57,901 nucleotides of DNA, from positions 1 to 57,901 of the forward strand of contig NZ_JAESDI010000021.1 of the NCBI RefSeq assembly GCF_019249215.1. Reading direction: 5' to 3'. The notes under the pieces were generated by a model that saw only the letters and a list, made by a program, of their open reading frames with translations, made no database searches and had not been told where the DNA came from. This document shows positions 26,497 through 36,105 of this stretch, in pieces. Numbering within the stretch: the stretch's first letter is position 1; the number at the start of each line of letters is the position of its first letter. The DNA is from Alteromonas lipotrueae. Lineage in GTDB: Bacteria; Pseudomonadota; Gammaproteobacteria; Enterobacterales; Alteromonadaceae. Both the position numbers and the translations under genes were made by a program.

Positions 26497-28215
26497 ATGA
26501 GCAGTGATAGTAAAGGGATCCCAATCAAATTTTGGGTATTGGGCTTTTTTGTTTTACTTATCTTAGTGTATGTTCTACTTGCTAATACCATTATTAAAGC
26601 CGTACTAGAATCGAAATTAGGCGAGTCTTATGGTGCTGAAGTCAACATTGCCGAATTTGATCACTCTTTATACCCTACCACTGTTACTCTTAGAGGCATT
26701 GGCTTAACCAACGCAACAAAGCCTTCTCACAATCAAGTGCTAGTTGGCGAAGCAAATGCGGACGTTGCCCTCATGCCACTGCTTTCCAATCAAGTTGTGG
26801 TAAACAACCTTAACTTACTTGATGTGCAATTTGACCAGGCCCGCGAGCACGAAGGTGAAGTTTACCGGGTGCCTGAAAGCTCACTGTCCTACGATGAAAT
26901 AAAAGCAAAAGCCAAAGAAGCGGTGCCTTCTGTAGACGAATTGCTTGCCCGTAATCCACTAAAAACGACCGCCGCCGTTGCCGAGGCAAAAAAAGCCTAT
27001 GCCACCTACTCTGAAGGCTTAAAGCAAGATTATGAAAACTTGCCTGACAAAGCACGTATCGACTATTACAAAACTCAGGTTGCTGCGCTTAAAGAAACGA
27101 ATTACAAAGATCCTCAAGCCCTCATTCAAGCCAAATCATCGTTAGATAAATTAAAAGAAGAAATGAGTGCAGATCGTGCGCTTATCAGCAGCTTCACCGA
27201 TAAAGCGTCGAATGCTAAGAGTGCGTTGAGCAACTCGGTAAAGGCCTTAAAAGAAGCGCCTGGTGAAGATTATGCGTTACTTAAAGGCATAATTGCGGGC
27301 GATGAAGCAGCCCTATCTCAAGTGACTTACTTTGTATTTGGCGACAAAGCCGCTGAATATACAGAGTATTTAATGTCGGCCATGCAAATTGTGATGCCAC
27401 TACTTCAAGGCGGTGATACGCCCGAGGAACCTGCAGCCGATATGCCTTCTATTTTGGTGAAACAAGCAAACGTGTCTGTGCTTTGGCAAAACGAGTCGAT
27501 AAGCAGCTCATGGCAGAACATCACCAACACCCACAGTGTGTTTGGTGACCCAACGACCTTTACCATTGAAGCGGCAGGCGACATGCTTAAGCAATTTACC
27601 TCAAGTGGTGAATTCTGGATTGATGAGAGTGGTGTAGATGCAAGCCAAGTGTGGGAACTAGCTGGTGTGAATATGTCGAATATTCCAGTAAGCGGTAATG
27701 AAACACTTAATGCCGTAATGAAAACCGCACTCATGGCGACTACCGGCTCAATGAAAGTCGTTGATAATCAGCTTAGCGGCAACGGTAAAGTTAACTTGCA
27801 AGAGTTAGTGATGGAAGCCACAGGTACTAGCGATGTAACTAGCGCTATTGCCTCTGCACTTCAATCGTTAAGTAGTTTATCAATGACCATGCTACTTGAT
27901 GGCACCATAGCTAACCCTGGATTTAATATTAAGTCAGATTTAGATAACAAACTGGCGCAAGCCGCTATTTCTCAGCTCACCGCGTCTCAGCAAGATAAGC
28001 TTGATGAACTTAATACCAAGCTAAATACGATGGTTGCCAGTGAGCAAGATGCCCTGTCTGGTGAATTGGTTGATATTAATGCAATGCTAAGTGCGGCACA
28101 GGGCGACAGCGGCGCCTTACAAGAATTGCTTCAAAGCCAATTGAGCAGTGTGGTTGAAGAACAAAAGAATAAATTGTTCGACAAACTCAAAGGTAAATTA
28201 GGACAAGGTGAATAA
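26497..28215 (+). CDS. AsmA-like membrane protein, TIGR03545 type, function unknown
   Basis: A 572-residue protein with one N-terminal transmembrane helix (FWVLGFFVLLILVYVLLANTII) and a long periplasmic part. Residues 40-120 resemble the start of AsmA/TIGR03545 proteins (GAEVNIAEFDHSLYPTTVTLRGIGLTN), followed by a Lys/Glu/Ala-rich coiled coil (about 130-250), the recurring VDELLARNPLKT segment and a beta-rich C-terminal region. AsmA-like proteins are implicated in lipid transport to, or homeostasis of, the outer membrane; whether this member shares that is unknown. TIGR03545 proteins are often paired with a partner gene, which I do not see here. GGAG lies seven bases before the start. Confidence 0.6.
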   Translation: MSSDSKGIPIKFWVLGFFVLLILVYVLLANTIIKAVLESKLGESYGAEVNIAEFDHSLYPTTVTLRGIGLTNATKPSHNQVLVGEANADVALMPLLSNQVVVNNLNLLDVQFDQAREHEGEVYRVPESSLSYDEIKAKAKEAVPSVDELLARNPLKTTAAVAEAKKAYATYSEGLKQDYENLPDKARIDYYKTQVAALKETNYKDPQALIQAKSSLDKLKEEMSADRALISSFTDKASNAKSALSNSVKALKEAPGEDYALLKGIIAGDEAALSQVTYFVFGDKAAEYTEYLMSAMQIVMPLLQGGDTPEEPAADMPSILVKQANVSVLWQNESISSSWQNITNTHSVFGDPTTFTIEAAGDMLKQFTSSGEFWIDESGVDASQVWELAGVNMSNIPVSGNETLNAVMKTALMATTGSMKVVDNQLSGNGKVNLQELVMEATGTSDVTSAIASALQSLSSLSMTMLLDGTIANPGFNIKSDLDNKLAQAAISQLTASQQDKLDELNTKLNTMVASEQDALSGELVDINAMLSAAQGDSGALQELLQSQLSSVVEEQKNKLFDKLKGKLGQGE

Positions 28216-28264
28216 AGCACCTTTGATTCCTTTGCCCTTCGCGGCATAATAGGTAATAACGCAG

Positions 28265-28286
28265 AGGGCAGTTTACTGCCCTTTTT
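28265..28286 (+). terminator. Rho-independent terminator before ftsB
   Basis: Stem AGGGCAG/CTGCCCT (28265-28271 and 28276-28282) with loop TTTA and five Ts ends the preceding transcription unit, separating it from the ftsB cluster. Confidence 0.88.
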
Positions 28287-28322
28287 AAATTTTCCTCCGC
28301 TTACCGGTTTTCAGGTGACTTT

Positions 28323-28613
28323 GTGTGGCAAGATAAATGGCTTCCTATTGTACTCATCACCCTATTAGGGTTGTTGCAGTATCGGCTATGGTTTGGGAAA
28401 AATAGTATTCCTGACTACCTCAGTCGAGAGCAGGAAGTGAAAACTCAAGCGCAGCAAAACGCAAACCTTGCACAGCGAAATGCCCTGCTAAACGCAGATA
28501 TCACCGACCTTAAAGTGGGTTTAGAGGCTATTGAAGAGCGCGCTCGCAACGAACTAGGCCTGATTAAGCAAGGGGAAACTTTTTACCGGATTTTACCGCC
28601 AGAAACTAAGTGA
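28323..28613 (+). CDS. ftsB: Cell division protein FtsB
   Basis: A 96-residue bitopic protein that forms the FtsQ-FtsL-FtsB subcomplex activating septal peptidoglycan synthesis. A short cytoplasmic end and one transmembrane helix (WLPIVLITLLGLLQYRLWF) precede a leucine-zipper-like coiled coil (about 30-75) and the conserved EERARNELGLIK segment. It starts with GTG at 28323. The stop overlaps the ispD start by four bases, as in the classic ftsB-ispD-ispF arrangement. Confidence 0.93.
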   Translation: MWQDKWLPIVLITLLGLLQYRLWFGKNSIPDYLSREQEVKTQAQQNANLAQRNALLNADITDLKVGLEAIEERARNELGLIKQGETFYRILPPETK

Positions 28614-29350
28614 GTAACATGACATCCTCCTCTGTAGTTGCGGTTATTCCCGCAGCTGGTATTGGCAGCCGAATGCAGGCTGATCGCCCCAAGCAGTATT
28701 TACCCCTTCAAGGGAAAACGATTCTTGAACACACCGCTGAATTACTGCTAAATCATCACGCCATCGATTACCTTGTTATAGCCATCAGCTCTCACGATAC
28801 TTACTTTCCCTCTCTTTCCCTTGCTAATAATCCCAAGGTGAAAGTTGTAGAGGGTGGCAATGAACGGGCTGACTCTGTGCTAAATGCAATAAATACCCTA
28901 CCAGAAAATACCTGGGCATTAGTGCACGATGCCGCGCGCCCTTGTGTAAGCGCTCATGACATTACTAATTTGCTGGCGGTGATGGATAATAGACAGGTAG
29001 CTGGTGGTATTTTAGCTTCTCGGGTTCGAGACACCATGAAACGAGGCTCTGCCAAGCAAGCGGTTAATGCCGGCTTCCCCACTGTTCTTCATACTGAAAG
29101 CAGAGAAAATTTATGGCATGCCCTTACGCCGCAGTTGTTTCCCACTACGCTACTTAAAAGCGCCTTGCGGGATGGCCTAGCTGCTGGCGCAACAATTACC
29201 GACGAAGCATCAGCCATAGAGTACGTTGGCCACACGGTTGCACTTATTGATAGCGACCCTGCAAATATTAAAATAACCCACCCAGGGGACTTACCCTTGG
29301 CAGATTTTTACTTACATCAACGACAGAAGGCACAAACAGAATGCGAATAG
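28610..29350 (+). CDS. ispD: 2-C-methyl-D-erythritol 4-phosphate cytidylyltransferase
   Basis: Third step of the MEP isoprenoid pathway: joins CTP to MEP. The 246-residue protein has the nucleotide-binding P-loop-like motif [22 protein letters not shown], the [13 protein letters not shown] segment and the VHDAARPCV metal/nucleotide motif. Translational overlap with ftsB (4 bases) and ispF (10 bases) indicates coupling. It feeds the prenyl chain enzyme IspB encoded at 40504-41484. Confidence 0.97.
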   Translation: MSNMTSSSVVAVIPAAGIGSRMQADRPKQYLPLQGKTILEHTAELLLNHHAIDYLVIAISSHDTYFPSLSLANNPKVKVVEGGNERADSVLNAINTLPENTWALVHDAARPCVSAHDITNLLAVMDNRQVAGGILASRVRDTMKRGSAKQAVNAGFPTVLHTESRENLWHALTPQLFPTTLLKSALRDGLAAGATITDEASAIEYVGHTVALIDSDPANIKITHPGDLPLADFYLHQRQKAQTECE

Positions 29351-29814
29351 GACACGGTTTCGACGTTCATAAATTTGGTGGCGAAGGCCCCATCGTTATT
29401 GGTGGTGTAAGCATTGACTATGAACACGGCCTAGTCGCCCATTCTGATGGCGACGTATTGCTACATGCATTATGTGACGCATTACTTGGTGCTGCAGCCT
29501 TAGGGGATATTGGCAAGCATTTTCCCGATACCGATGATGCCTATTCAGGCGCCGATAGCCGTGTATTACTCAGGCATGTTGTTCACGTAATAAATGAAAA
29601 AGGCTATACCTTAGGCAATGCAGATATGACGATAGTGGCGCAGGCCCCGAAAATGGCACCCCACATTCAGGCCATGCGAGAAATCATTGCCAAAGACTGT
29701 CATTGCGAGCTTGATGCGATCAACGTAAAAGCTACCACGACAGAAAAGTTAGGATATACAGGCAGAAAAGAAGGCATAGCTGCTCACGCGGTAGTGCTAC
29801 TGGAAAAGATATGA
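29341..29814 (+). CDS. ispF: 2-C-methyl-D-erythritol 2,4-cyclodiphosphate synthase
   Basis: Cyclises CDP-ME 2-phosphate in the MEP pathway as a zinc-containing trimer. The 157-residue protein starts [12 protein letters not shown] with the metal-binding D8-x-H10 and includes the family motif [30 protein letters not shown] and the C-terminal [21 protein letters not shown] segment. It overlaps ispD upstream and truD downstream (ATGA). Confidence 0.98.
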   Translation: MRIGHGFDVHKFGGEGPIVIGGVSIDYEHGLVAHSDGDVLLHALCDALLGAAALGDIGKHFPDTDDAYSGADSRVLLRHVVHVINEKGYTLGNADMTIVAQAPKMAPHIQAMREIIAKDCHCELDAINVKATTTEKLGYTGRKEGIAAHAVVLLEKI

Positions 29815-30881
29815 AACCATTACATACACAACACTGGAATTACTATTATAGTAAACCCGTATCTACCGGTTTATTTAAGTTTCAAGCCGACGACTTTCAA
29901 GTGGTGGAAGATTTAGGTTACGAGCCCTGCGGTGAAGGCGAGCATCAGTTTGTCTTTGTCGAGAAAGTGAATACCAATACTGCTTTTGTTGCTGAGCAAC
30001 TTGCTCGTTACACCAAATTACCCCTTCGCCAAGTGACGTACGCAGGCAGGAAAGATAAATATGCTCTTACCCGTCAGTGGTTTGGTTTACATGCGCCAGG
30101 GCAAGCTGATTTCGACTTTAGTGATTTTGAGCTAGAAGGTGTACGGGTTATTAAACAAACTCGCCACAATAGAAAACTTCGCACCGGCCAATTAAAAGGC
30201 AATGCTTTTACCATTACTCTACGCCAAGTTGTGCATCCAGAAGCCATTGAAGCGCGTCTTCAGGAAATCGCTAAACATGGTGTGCCAAATTACTATGGCG
30301 AACAGCGATTTGGCGTCATGCGGGTGAACGAGCAAGGAGAAGTACAGCGCGGTGGCAACCTGGCCATGGCCGAGCGTATGATAAATGGCGAAACCATTCG
30401 CCACAGAAATAAGCGCTCTATGGCACTGTCGGCCTTGCGTAGCTGGCTATTCAATGAGGTCATATCTATTCGTTTAGAAAAGGAGACCTTCGATAAAGTA
30501 CTTACCGGTGACGCATTGGTATTAACCGGCTCAAACAGCTTCTTCATTGACGATGACAAGCAGCAAGACAGTCAGCAACGTTATGAAGACAAAGATGTAT
30601 GTCCTTCGGCACCGCTGTGGGGTAAGGGTGACTTGATCACCACGTCAGAGGCAAACGCCACCGAAGAGCAGGTTGCATCTACTCACCCAGAAGTTATCGA
30701 CTTCTTAGGGCAATGTGGGTTCGAGCAAGAACGCCGTGCTATAAAAATATGGCCATCGCAACTTGAATGGCAAAGTAAGGGTGATACATTAACCCTATCG
30801 TTTTCATTACCTAGCGGCTGTTTTGCCACATCCGTACTTAGGGAATGTGTTGAAACCGTTTCTCCCATTCATAGTATTTAG
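29811..30881 (+). CDS. truD: tRNA pseudouridine synthase D
   Basis: Forms pseudouridine at position 13 of tRNA-Glu. The 356-residue sequence has the F-x-V-x-E-like opening ([15 protein letters not shown]) and the catalytic-aspartate motif [14 protein letters not shown], followed by [21 protein letters not shown] and NYYGEQRFG, all diagnostic of TruD. Its start overlaps the ispF stop (ATGA). The surE start lies 10 bases after its stop, continuing the operon-like run. Confidence 0.97.
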   Translation: MKPLHTQHWNYYYSKPVSTGLFKFQADDFQVVEDLGYEPCGEGEHQFVFVEKVNTNTAFVAEQLARYTKLPLRQVTYAGRKDKYALTRQWFGLHAPGQADFDFSDFELEGVRVIKQTRHNRKLRTGQLKGNAFTITLRQVVHPEAIEARLQEIAKHGVPNYYGEQRFGVMRVNEQGEVQRGGNLAMAERMINGETIRHRNKRSMALSALRSWLFNEVISIRLEKETFDKVLTGDALVLTGSNSFFIDDDKQQDSQQRYEDKDVCPSAPLWGKGDLITTSEANATEEQVASTHPEVIDFLGQCGFEQERRAIKIWPSQLEWQSKGDTLTLSFSLPSGCFATSVLRECVETVSPIHSI

Positions 30882-30891
30882 TTGAGATTGT

Positions 30892-31635
30892 ATGAAGATC
30901 CTAATGAGTAACGACGATGGCGTGTTTGCAAAAGGCTTAGCTATTTTGCACGAAACCATCTCCAGCGAGCACGATATTACTGTTATCGCCCCCGATCGTA
31001 ACTGTAGTGGCGCAAGTAACGCCCTTTCGTTACATCAACCCCTTCGTATTCAACGTATGGATAGTGGGTTTTATTCTGTCAACGGCACGCCATCAGACTG
31101 TGTTCATTTAGGTATCAGCCGAATTCTAAAAGATGACCCAGAATTGGTAGTATCTGGTATTAATCATGGTGCTAACTTAGGCGATGATGTAGTTTATTCG
31201 GGTACGGTAGCGGCGGCGACGGAAGGCAGATATATGGGCTTACCCGCCATTGCAGTGTCGCTTGCCAGCAAGAAAGGTGAAAACTTTGAAACGGCGGCAC
31301 GGGTAGTGCTAGATATTATTCGTAAACTTCAATCTCATCCTTTACCTGCAAATCAAATTTTGAACGTAAATGTTCCGGATATACCTTATGATGAGCTTAA
31401 AGGTATAGAAGTAACCAGACAGGGTCGCCGACATCGCGCTGAACCTATGTTTGAAGATAAAGACCCGTTTGGCCAAACCATCTATTGGTATGGCCCAGCA
31501 GGTTCAGAACAAGATGCCGGCCCAGGTACAGACTTTCATGCAGTGGCAAACGGGTATTGCTCCGTTACCCCACTCAGTGTTGATATGACTGCCTACCAAA
31601 GCTTAGACAATATGAAAGAATGGTTAGCAAAATAA
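30892..31635 (+). CDS. surE: 5'/3'-nucleotidase SurE
   Basis: A stationary-phase survival nucleotidase and exopolyphosphatase. The 247-residue protein begins MKILMSNDDG with the metal-binding NDDG motif, then APDRNCSGASNALSL, VNGTPSDCVHLG and GINHGANLGDDVVYSGTVAAA, all invariant in SurE. It precedes pcm and rpoS in the conserved surE-pcm-(yqaA)-nlpD-rpoS cluster. Confidence 0.98.
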   Translation: MKILMSNDDGVFAKGLAILHETISSEHDITVIAPDRNCSGASNALSLHQPLRIQRMDSGFYSVNGTPSDCVHLGISRILKDDPELVVSGINHGANLGDDVVYSGTVAAATEGRYMGLPAIAVSLASKKGENFETAARVVLDIIRKLQSHPLPANQILNVNVPDIPYDELKGIEVTRQGRRHRAEPMFEDKDPFGQTIYWYGPAGSEQDAGPGTDFHAVANGYCSVTPLSVDMTAYQSLDNMKEWLAK

Positions 31636-31677
31636 CCTAATTGCGCGCAGCCGATAACAAGGATAATAAGCACCACC

Positions 31678-32313
31678 ATGAGAGCCTCCAGAAAAGGGGA
31701 TGCGCTAGCACAACTGCTTTATGACGAAGGGATCCGTTCGCAGCCTGTGCTCAACGCCATTGCCGGTACACCCCGGGAAACATTCTTACCTGATGCGCTT
31801 AAGCATAAAGCCTATCAGAATACTGCGCTGCCTATCGGGCAGGGGCAAACTATTTCGCAACCCTATATTGTTGCGAAAATGACTGAACTGCTGCTAGATA
31901 GTCCGAATAAACCCGAAAAAGTGTTAGAGATTGGTACAGGCTCTGGTTATCAGACCGCTATTCTTGCGCAACTTTTTTCGAGTGTATTTAGCGTAGAACG
32001 AATCAAATCGCTACAATTTCATGCAAAAAGACGGATGAACCAACTCGATTTACACAATATTGCCATGAAACACGGCGATGGGTGGAAGGGGTGGACATCT
32101 AAAGGTCCTTACGATGCCATTATTGTGACGGCTGCGGCCAGTAGTTTGCCGCAAGATTTATGCGATCAATTAAAAGAAGGAGGCCGTCTGATCATTCCTG
32201 TAGGAAATGAACAGCAGTCTCTATTATGTATCGACAGGATAGAAGGCGAACTAAAAACCACCACCATAGAGGCGGTACGTTTTGTTCCCTTAGTAGCAGG
32301 AGAGCTATTGTGA
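31678..32313 (+). CDS. pcm: Protein-L-isoaspartate O-methyltransferase
   Basis: Repairs isoaspartyl residues in ageing proteins with S-adenosylmethionine. The 211-residue protein carries the SAM-binding loop [18 protein letters not shown], the family motif [19 protein letters not shown], and [27 protein letters not shown]. The gene follows surE by 42 bases, and its stop TGA overlaps the GTG start of the next gene, indicating translational coupling. Confidence 0.97.
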   Translation: MRASRKGDALAQLLYDEGIRSQPVLNAIAGTPRETFLPDALKHKAYQNTALPIGQGQTISQPYIVAKMTELLLDSPNKPEKVLEIGTGSGYQTAILAQLFSSVFSVERIKSLQFHAKRRMNQLDLHNIAMKHGDGWKGWTSKGPYDAIIVTAAASSLPQDLCDQLKEGGRLIIPVGNEQQSLLCIDRIEGELKTTTIEAVRFVPLVAGELL

Positions 32314-32888
32314 AATTGTTCGAGCCAATGTACGACATGGCACTTCGATGGGCTAGACACCGCCATGCGGTTAAATATTTAGGGGGGCTTAGTTTTGCTG
32401 AGTCAGTATTTTTCCCTATTCCGCCTGATGTCATGCTCGCGCCCATGTCGTTGTCTCAACCCGACAAAGCGTGGCGCTTCGCCCTTATTACTACGCTTGC
32501 GTCTATTTTGGGGGGGATTGCAGGTTATTGGCTGGGTTATTTTGCCTTTGATGCATGGTTAGCGCCTATCATTGATAGTTGGGGCTATACCCACAAAATA
32601 GAAACTGCCACGCAGTGGTTTGCCGATTATGGCGTTTGGGTGGTGTTTGTTGCTGGGTTCTCGCCTATTCCCTATAAGGTCTTCACCACAAGTGCTGGCT
32701 TTCTACAGATGGCCTTTTTTCCTTTTCTTATTGCGTCTGCGGTAGGCCGTGGCGCAAGATTCTTCTTGGTCGCAGGACTTATGCGCTGGGGCGGTGCCCC
32801 TATGGAAGCCAAACTGCGCCAATATGTGGAAGTATTAGGCTGGGCAGTGGTGCTATTGGCTGTTGCCGCTTACCTCATCTTGCGATAA
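32310..32888 (+). CDS. DedA-like membrane protein, YqaA family
   Basis: A 192-residue integral membrane protein with four to five hydrophobic segments and the SNARE-associated/VTT-family patterns [20 protein letters not shown] and [20 protein letters not shown], typical of YqaA proteins found between pcm and nlpD in many gammaproteobacteria. DedA-family members are linked to membrane lipid flipping and envelope homeostasis, but this subgroup is uncharacterised. The start is a GTG overlapping the pcm stop by four bases (GTGA); the open frame extends upstream inside pcm without family similarity. Confidence 0.85.
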   Translation: MKLFEPMYDMALRWARHRHAVKYLGGLSFAESVFFPIPPDVMLAPMSLSQPDKAWRFALITTLASILGGIAGYWLGYFAFDAWLAPIIDSWGYTHKIETATQWFADYGVWVVFVAGFSPIPYKVFTTSAGFLQMAFFPFLIASAVGRGARFFLVAGLMRWGGAPMEAKLRQYVEVLGWAVVLLAVAAYLILR

Positions 32889-32898
32889 TGGCAAAGCG

Positions 32899-33762
32899 AT
32901 GTCATACCGCTTCTTTCTGATCAGTGTTGTGCTACTGCTACTACAAAGTTGCAGTAGCCGTACCGATCCTGCCCCTGTTGTTTTATTAAATAGTCAAGCA
33001 GATCAAGAGTCTGGTGGATTCACATCAGATACCTATAAAGTACAGCCAGGGGACACCCTTTTTGGTATCGCTTGGTACACAGGAAATGACTATCGAGATA
33101 TTGCTAAATTTAACAGCTTATCAGAACCTTATCGCATTTTCCCTGGTCAAGAATTACGCATTTCTCCCCCACCCAAAATTGTAAAGATTTTGTCAAGACC
33201 CAAGCCACAGACCACTCAGTCAGCAGATCCGACCACAACAACAGTAGACAAAAGTTTGATTGACCCCCCTAAACCACGGGCGTATGGTGAAGGTGAAAAA
33301 GTTGTTAAGCGACAAAACGTTACGAGCGTCAACAGGCCGCCAGAAAGCGTCAAAATAACGGCACCCAACAGTTTTCCTAACAAGATAAAAAAGTGGGTTT
33401 GGCCTAGCAAGGGCAAGATTGTTGAAACGTTTAGTAAGTCAGAGTCGGGCAACAAAGGAATTGATATCGCTGCGGCTAAAGGTACATCGATACACGCGGC
33501 AGCAGATGGCAAAGTTGTTTACTCAGGAAGCGCCTTAAGAGGCTATGGTAAATTGGTTATTATCAAACATACCGACACCTTTTTAAGTGCCTACGCATAC
33601 AACGACACAATAATCGTAAAAGAACGAGATTGGGTGTCAGCGGGGCAAAAAATCGCCACCATGGGAGACAGCGGAACAAATTCGGTAAAACTTCATTTTG
33701 AAGTTAGATATCGTGGTAAGTCTTTAGACCCACTGCGTTATCTGCCAGCTACACGACCATAA
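32899..33762 (+). CDS. nlpD: Murein hydrolase activator lipoprotein NlpD
   Basis: An outer-membrane lipoprotein that activates the amidase AmiC during septum splitting. The 287-residue protein has a short signal and lipobox LQSC, a LysM domain (about 40-85; YKVQPGDTLFGIAWYTG), a Pro/Thr/Lys-rich linker and a C-terminal LytM/M23 domain (about 170-285; KGIDIAAAKGTSIHAAADG). The HxxxD and HxH zinc ligands of active M23 enzymes are replaced here (KGIDI; LHFEV retained only in part), consistent with an activator rather than an enzyme. The start at 32899 fits the signal peptide. rpoS promoters usually lie within this gene. Confidence 0.93.
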   Translation: MSYRFFLISVVLLLLQSCSSRTDPAPVVLLNSQADQESGGFTSDTYKVQPGDTLFGIAWYTGNDYRDIAKFNSLSEPYRIFPGQELRISPPPKIVKILSRPKPQTTQSADPTTTTVDKSLIDPPKPRAYGEGEKVVKRQNVTSVNRPPESVKITAPNSFPNKIKKWVWPSKGKIVETFSKSESGNKGIDIAAAKGTSIHAAADGKVVYSGSALRGYGKLVIIKHTDTFLSAYAYNDTIIVKERDWVSAGQKIATMGDSGTNSVKLHFEVRYRGKSLDPLRYLPATRP

Positions 33763-33834
33763 TAATAACAAATAATAATAAGAAACGAATTAAGGAGAAA
33801 CGTCGTAAGGTAACCTTGAAGCAGGAGATTCATT

Positions 33835-34827
33835 GTGGGTCATATAAATCAAAGCCTAGAATCAAATACGAAAGATGACTTAAACGTCATTGATATGCCA
33901 GCCGATCTGAAAACGGATAAAATAATATCTGATGACACTGACACCAATTCAGAAGAATTAGTGTTAAGCCAAGACGACCAACCAAAAAATCTAGACGCCA
34001 CTCAGTTATATCTAGGTGAAATCGGTTTCTCGCCTCTGCTTAGTGCAGAAGAAGAAGTGTTTTTCGCCAGAAAGGCTCTACGTGGATGTGAAGCCTCACG
34101 CAAGCGCATGATTGTAAGTAATTTACGCCTAGTTGTAAAAATAGCGCGTCGATACAACAACCGCGGCCTTGCTCTGTTAGATCTAATCGAAGAAGGGAAT
34201 CTAGGACTTATACGTGCTGTTGAAAAGTTCGATCCCGAACGTGGTTTTCGTTTTTCAACGTACGCAACGTGGTGGATTAGACAAACCATTGAACGCGCAA
34301 TTATGAACCAAACGCGCACTATTCGTTTGCCTATTCACGTCGTTAAAGAACTTAATGTATATTTACGTGCAGCTCGTGAGTTATCTCAAAAACTTGATCA
34401 CGAACCTACTGCCGAAGAAATTGCACTTGCCTTAGACAAACCTGTCGAAGACGTTACCAAAATGCTGCGACTTAATGAACGTATTACGTCAGTAGATACC
34501 CCAATTGGCGGCGAAAACGATAAAGCGTTGCTAGATATTCTGGCCGATGAAAAAGAATTCGGTCCAGAAGAGAACTTACAAGATTCAGACATCAAATCAA
34601 ATATTGTTGGCTGGCTTGAAGAGCTCAATCCTAAACAACGTGAAGTGTTGGCAAGACGCTTTGGATTAATGGGTTATGAGCCTTCAACGCTTGAAGATGT
34701 TGGTGCTGAAATTGGTCTGACTCGGGAACGAGTTCGCCAAATTCAAGTAGAAGCGTTACGTCGGTTGCGAGATATTCTAGGCCATCAAGGCCTATCGCTA
34801 GAAAATTTATTTAACCAAATGAATTAA
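33835..34827 (+). CDS. rpoS: RNA polymerase sigma factor RpoS
   Basis: The stationary-phase and general stress sigma factor, 330 residues. After an acidic N-terminus come region 1.2 ([20 protein letters not shown]), region 2 ([40 protein letters not shown] in the sequence, matching the core- and -10-binding helices), region 3 and region 4 ([18 protein letters not shown]). It starts at a GTG at 33835 behind AGGAG. It ends the surE-pcm-nlpD-rpoS cluster and is closed by a strong terminator. Confidence 0.98.
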   Translation: MGHINQSLESNTKDDLNVIDMPADLKTDKIISDDTDTNSEELVLSQDDQPKNLDATQLYLGEIGFSPLLSAEEEVFFARKALRGCEASRKRMIVSNLRLVVKIARRYNNRGLALLDLIEEGNLGLIRAVEKFDPERGFRFSTYATWWIRQTIERAIMNQTRTIRLPIHVVKELNVYLRAARELSQKLDHEPTAEEIALALDKPVEDVTKMLRLNERITSVDTPIGGENDKALLDILADEKEFGPEENLQDSDIKSNIVGWLEELNPKQREVLARRFGLMGYEPSTLEDVGAEIGLTRERVRQIQVEALRRLRDILGHQGLSLENLFNQMN

Positions 34828-34848
34828 TAGCACATTGCACCAACACCA

Positions 34849-34879
34849 TGCCGAGGCGCACTCTGTCCTCGGCATTTTT
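34849..34879 (+). terminator. Rho-independent terminator after rpoS
   Basis: Stem TGCCGAGG/CCTCGGCA (34849-34856 and 34867-34874), a 10-base loop and five Ts, 21 bases after the rpoS stop and just before the convergent folA. Confidence 0.93.
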
Positions 34880-34889
34880 GTTTGTAGTA

Positions 34890-35390
34890 CTAAGCTCTAG
34901 TTAAGCTCACGAAAACATAGTCATGTGGGTTTTTCTCATCCGCAGAGTGTGCTTCGCGGCTAATCTCCTTCCACGATCCCTGGGCTTCATAATCGGGAAA
35001 TTGCGTATCGCCTTCTACCGCTAATTTGATAAATGTCAGGTGCAAGGTATCAGCCTTATCCAAAAAGGCCTGATAAATGGTCCCACCACCGATAATCATC
35101 ACCTCATCTGGCTGACTCTCTAAAGCTAAAGCATGCTCAATGGCCGCTTCAGGTGACGATACCACCGTTGCGTCTGGCAAACTGTAAGCACTGTTAGTAG
35201 TGATAACGATATTCGGCCTTCCCGGCAAAGCACGGCCGATAGACTCATAAGTTTTACGGCCCATAATGACAGGCTTACCCATGGTGATTTGCTTGAAATG
35301 TTTCAAATCTGCTGGCAAATGCCAGGGCATGTCGTTATCTGCGCCGATAACGCGTTTGCTTGCCATTGCGGCAATCATGGCAATTTTCAT
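34890..35390 (-). CDS. folA: Dihydrofolate reductase
   Basis: Reduces dihydrofolate to tetrahydrofolate with NADPH, recycling the product of ThyA. The 166-residue protein has the substrate-binding acid in NDMPWHLPADLKHFK, the NADPH motif GRKTYESIGRALPGRPNIV and VMIIGGGTIYQAFL. The start at 35390 gives the family opening MKIAMIAAMA; a start 15 bases upstream adds five residues. It is a single-gene unit convergent with rpoS. Confidence 0.97.
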   Translation of the reverse strand: MKIAMIAAMASKRVIGADNDMPWHLPADLKHFKQITMGKPVIMGRKTYESIGRALPGRPNIVITTNSAYSLPDATVVSSPEAAIEHALALESQPDEVMIIGGGTIYQAFLDKADTLHLTFIKLAVEGDTQFPDYEAQGSWKEISREAHSADEKNPHDYVFVSLTRA

Positions 35391-35657
35391 AGTGATACTG
35401 ACCAAAAGTGTTTCAATAACGACTATGATAACTGATTACCACCATCGCGATAACTCTTGCGTTAATAACAATCCGTTATTCCCCCGCCTCATTGTGTAAA
35501 TTGGCCCCTCTATTACACCTTGTCCATTTTATTTACCTATCTTGTTTCAATTAACCGAATATCAACCGAATTATACGAGCTGTGGTGTAGTGGTAAAAAC
35601 TTCTGTTCCCCTATAGTGATTACTCATTTGTTTCTTATTAAAATCCAATCAAATGTA

Positions 35658-35676
35658 AATAATAACAATTATCATT
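35658..35676 (+). promoter_or_regulatory. Candidate Fur box upstream of nickel SOD locus
   Basis: The 334-base gap after folA is A/T-rich and contains a 19-base sequence matching the Fur consensus GATAATGATAATCATTATC at 13 positions by my alignment (three NATWAT-like hexamers). It lies 49 bases before the first gene of the sodN locus. Iron-responsive switching between iron and nickel SODs is a known strategy in other bacteria; here it is inferred. Confidence 0.4.
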
Positions 35677-35724
35677 TGCGATCGTGATTTATATCGACTA
35701 GGGTGTAATCAGGAGGGCAAGCAA

Positions 35725-36093
35725 ATGCAAATAACGTACTTGTGTGCAAAACACGAAGATTGGATTTATAGCAACCCGGAGCAAGCGCTTCACTTTATGG
35801 CCAGAGATGAAATGCAGGGCACGCTTTTACTGCATTGCGGCCAATACACCGATGCCATACCTTACTTAGGTTGTGCTTTTGATATTGCAGTCATTCTTTT
35901 AGAAGTGGATGGCGGCGAAAATGAAGCCATGAAGAGCAAAGTAAAGGGGTTGGCAGGATTACTCGAAGAAACTTATTACCACCTTAAGCTTCCCGTTTAC
36001 AGAAATGCCATTTTAGACAGGGCGAATTCCGTATTGCAAGCTACAGAGTCGGCTTTGCTGACCGCATTTTTACTCAAATCTGTACATCCATAA
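35725..36093 (+). CDS. Helical protein of unknown function in sodN locus (1)
   Basis: A 122-residue soluble protein I do not recognise. It is predicted mostly helical, with a TPR-like pair in the middle (EQALHFMARDEMQGTLLLHCGQYTDAIPYLGCAFDIAVILLE) and scattered Cys/His residues but no clear metal motif. AGGAGGG sits eight to nine bases upstream, the strongest ribosome-binding site of the locus. It is the first of five same-strand genes leading to sodN and sodX, spaced 12 bases from the next. It may be a scaffold or a regulatory partner; this is inference from context. Confidence 0.6.
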   Translation: MQITYLCAKHEDWIYSNPEQALHFMARDEMQGTLLLHCGQYTDAIPYLGCAFDIAVILLEVDGGENEAMKSKVKGLAGLLEETYYHLKLPVYRNAILDRANSVLQATESALLTAFLLKSVHP

Positions 36094-36105
36094 GTTGAAA
36101 ATACT

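Noticed and set aside
32226..32309. N-terminal extension of the YqaA-family protein
   Set aside because: It lies inside pcm in another frame and lacks similarity; the GTG overlapping the pcm stop is the natural start.
35581..35620. tRNA-like D-arm sequence (GTGTAGTGGTAAAA) before the sodN locus
   Set aside because: No T-arm GTTCRA motif, no matching acceptor stem and no anticodon arm follow, so it is not a tRNA gene.
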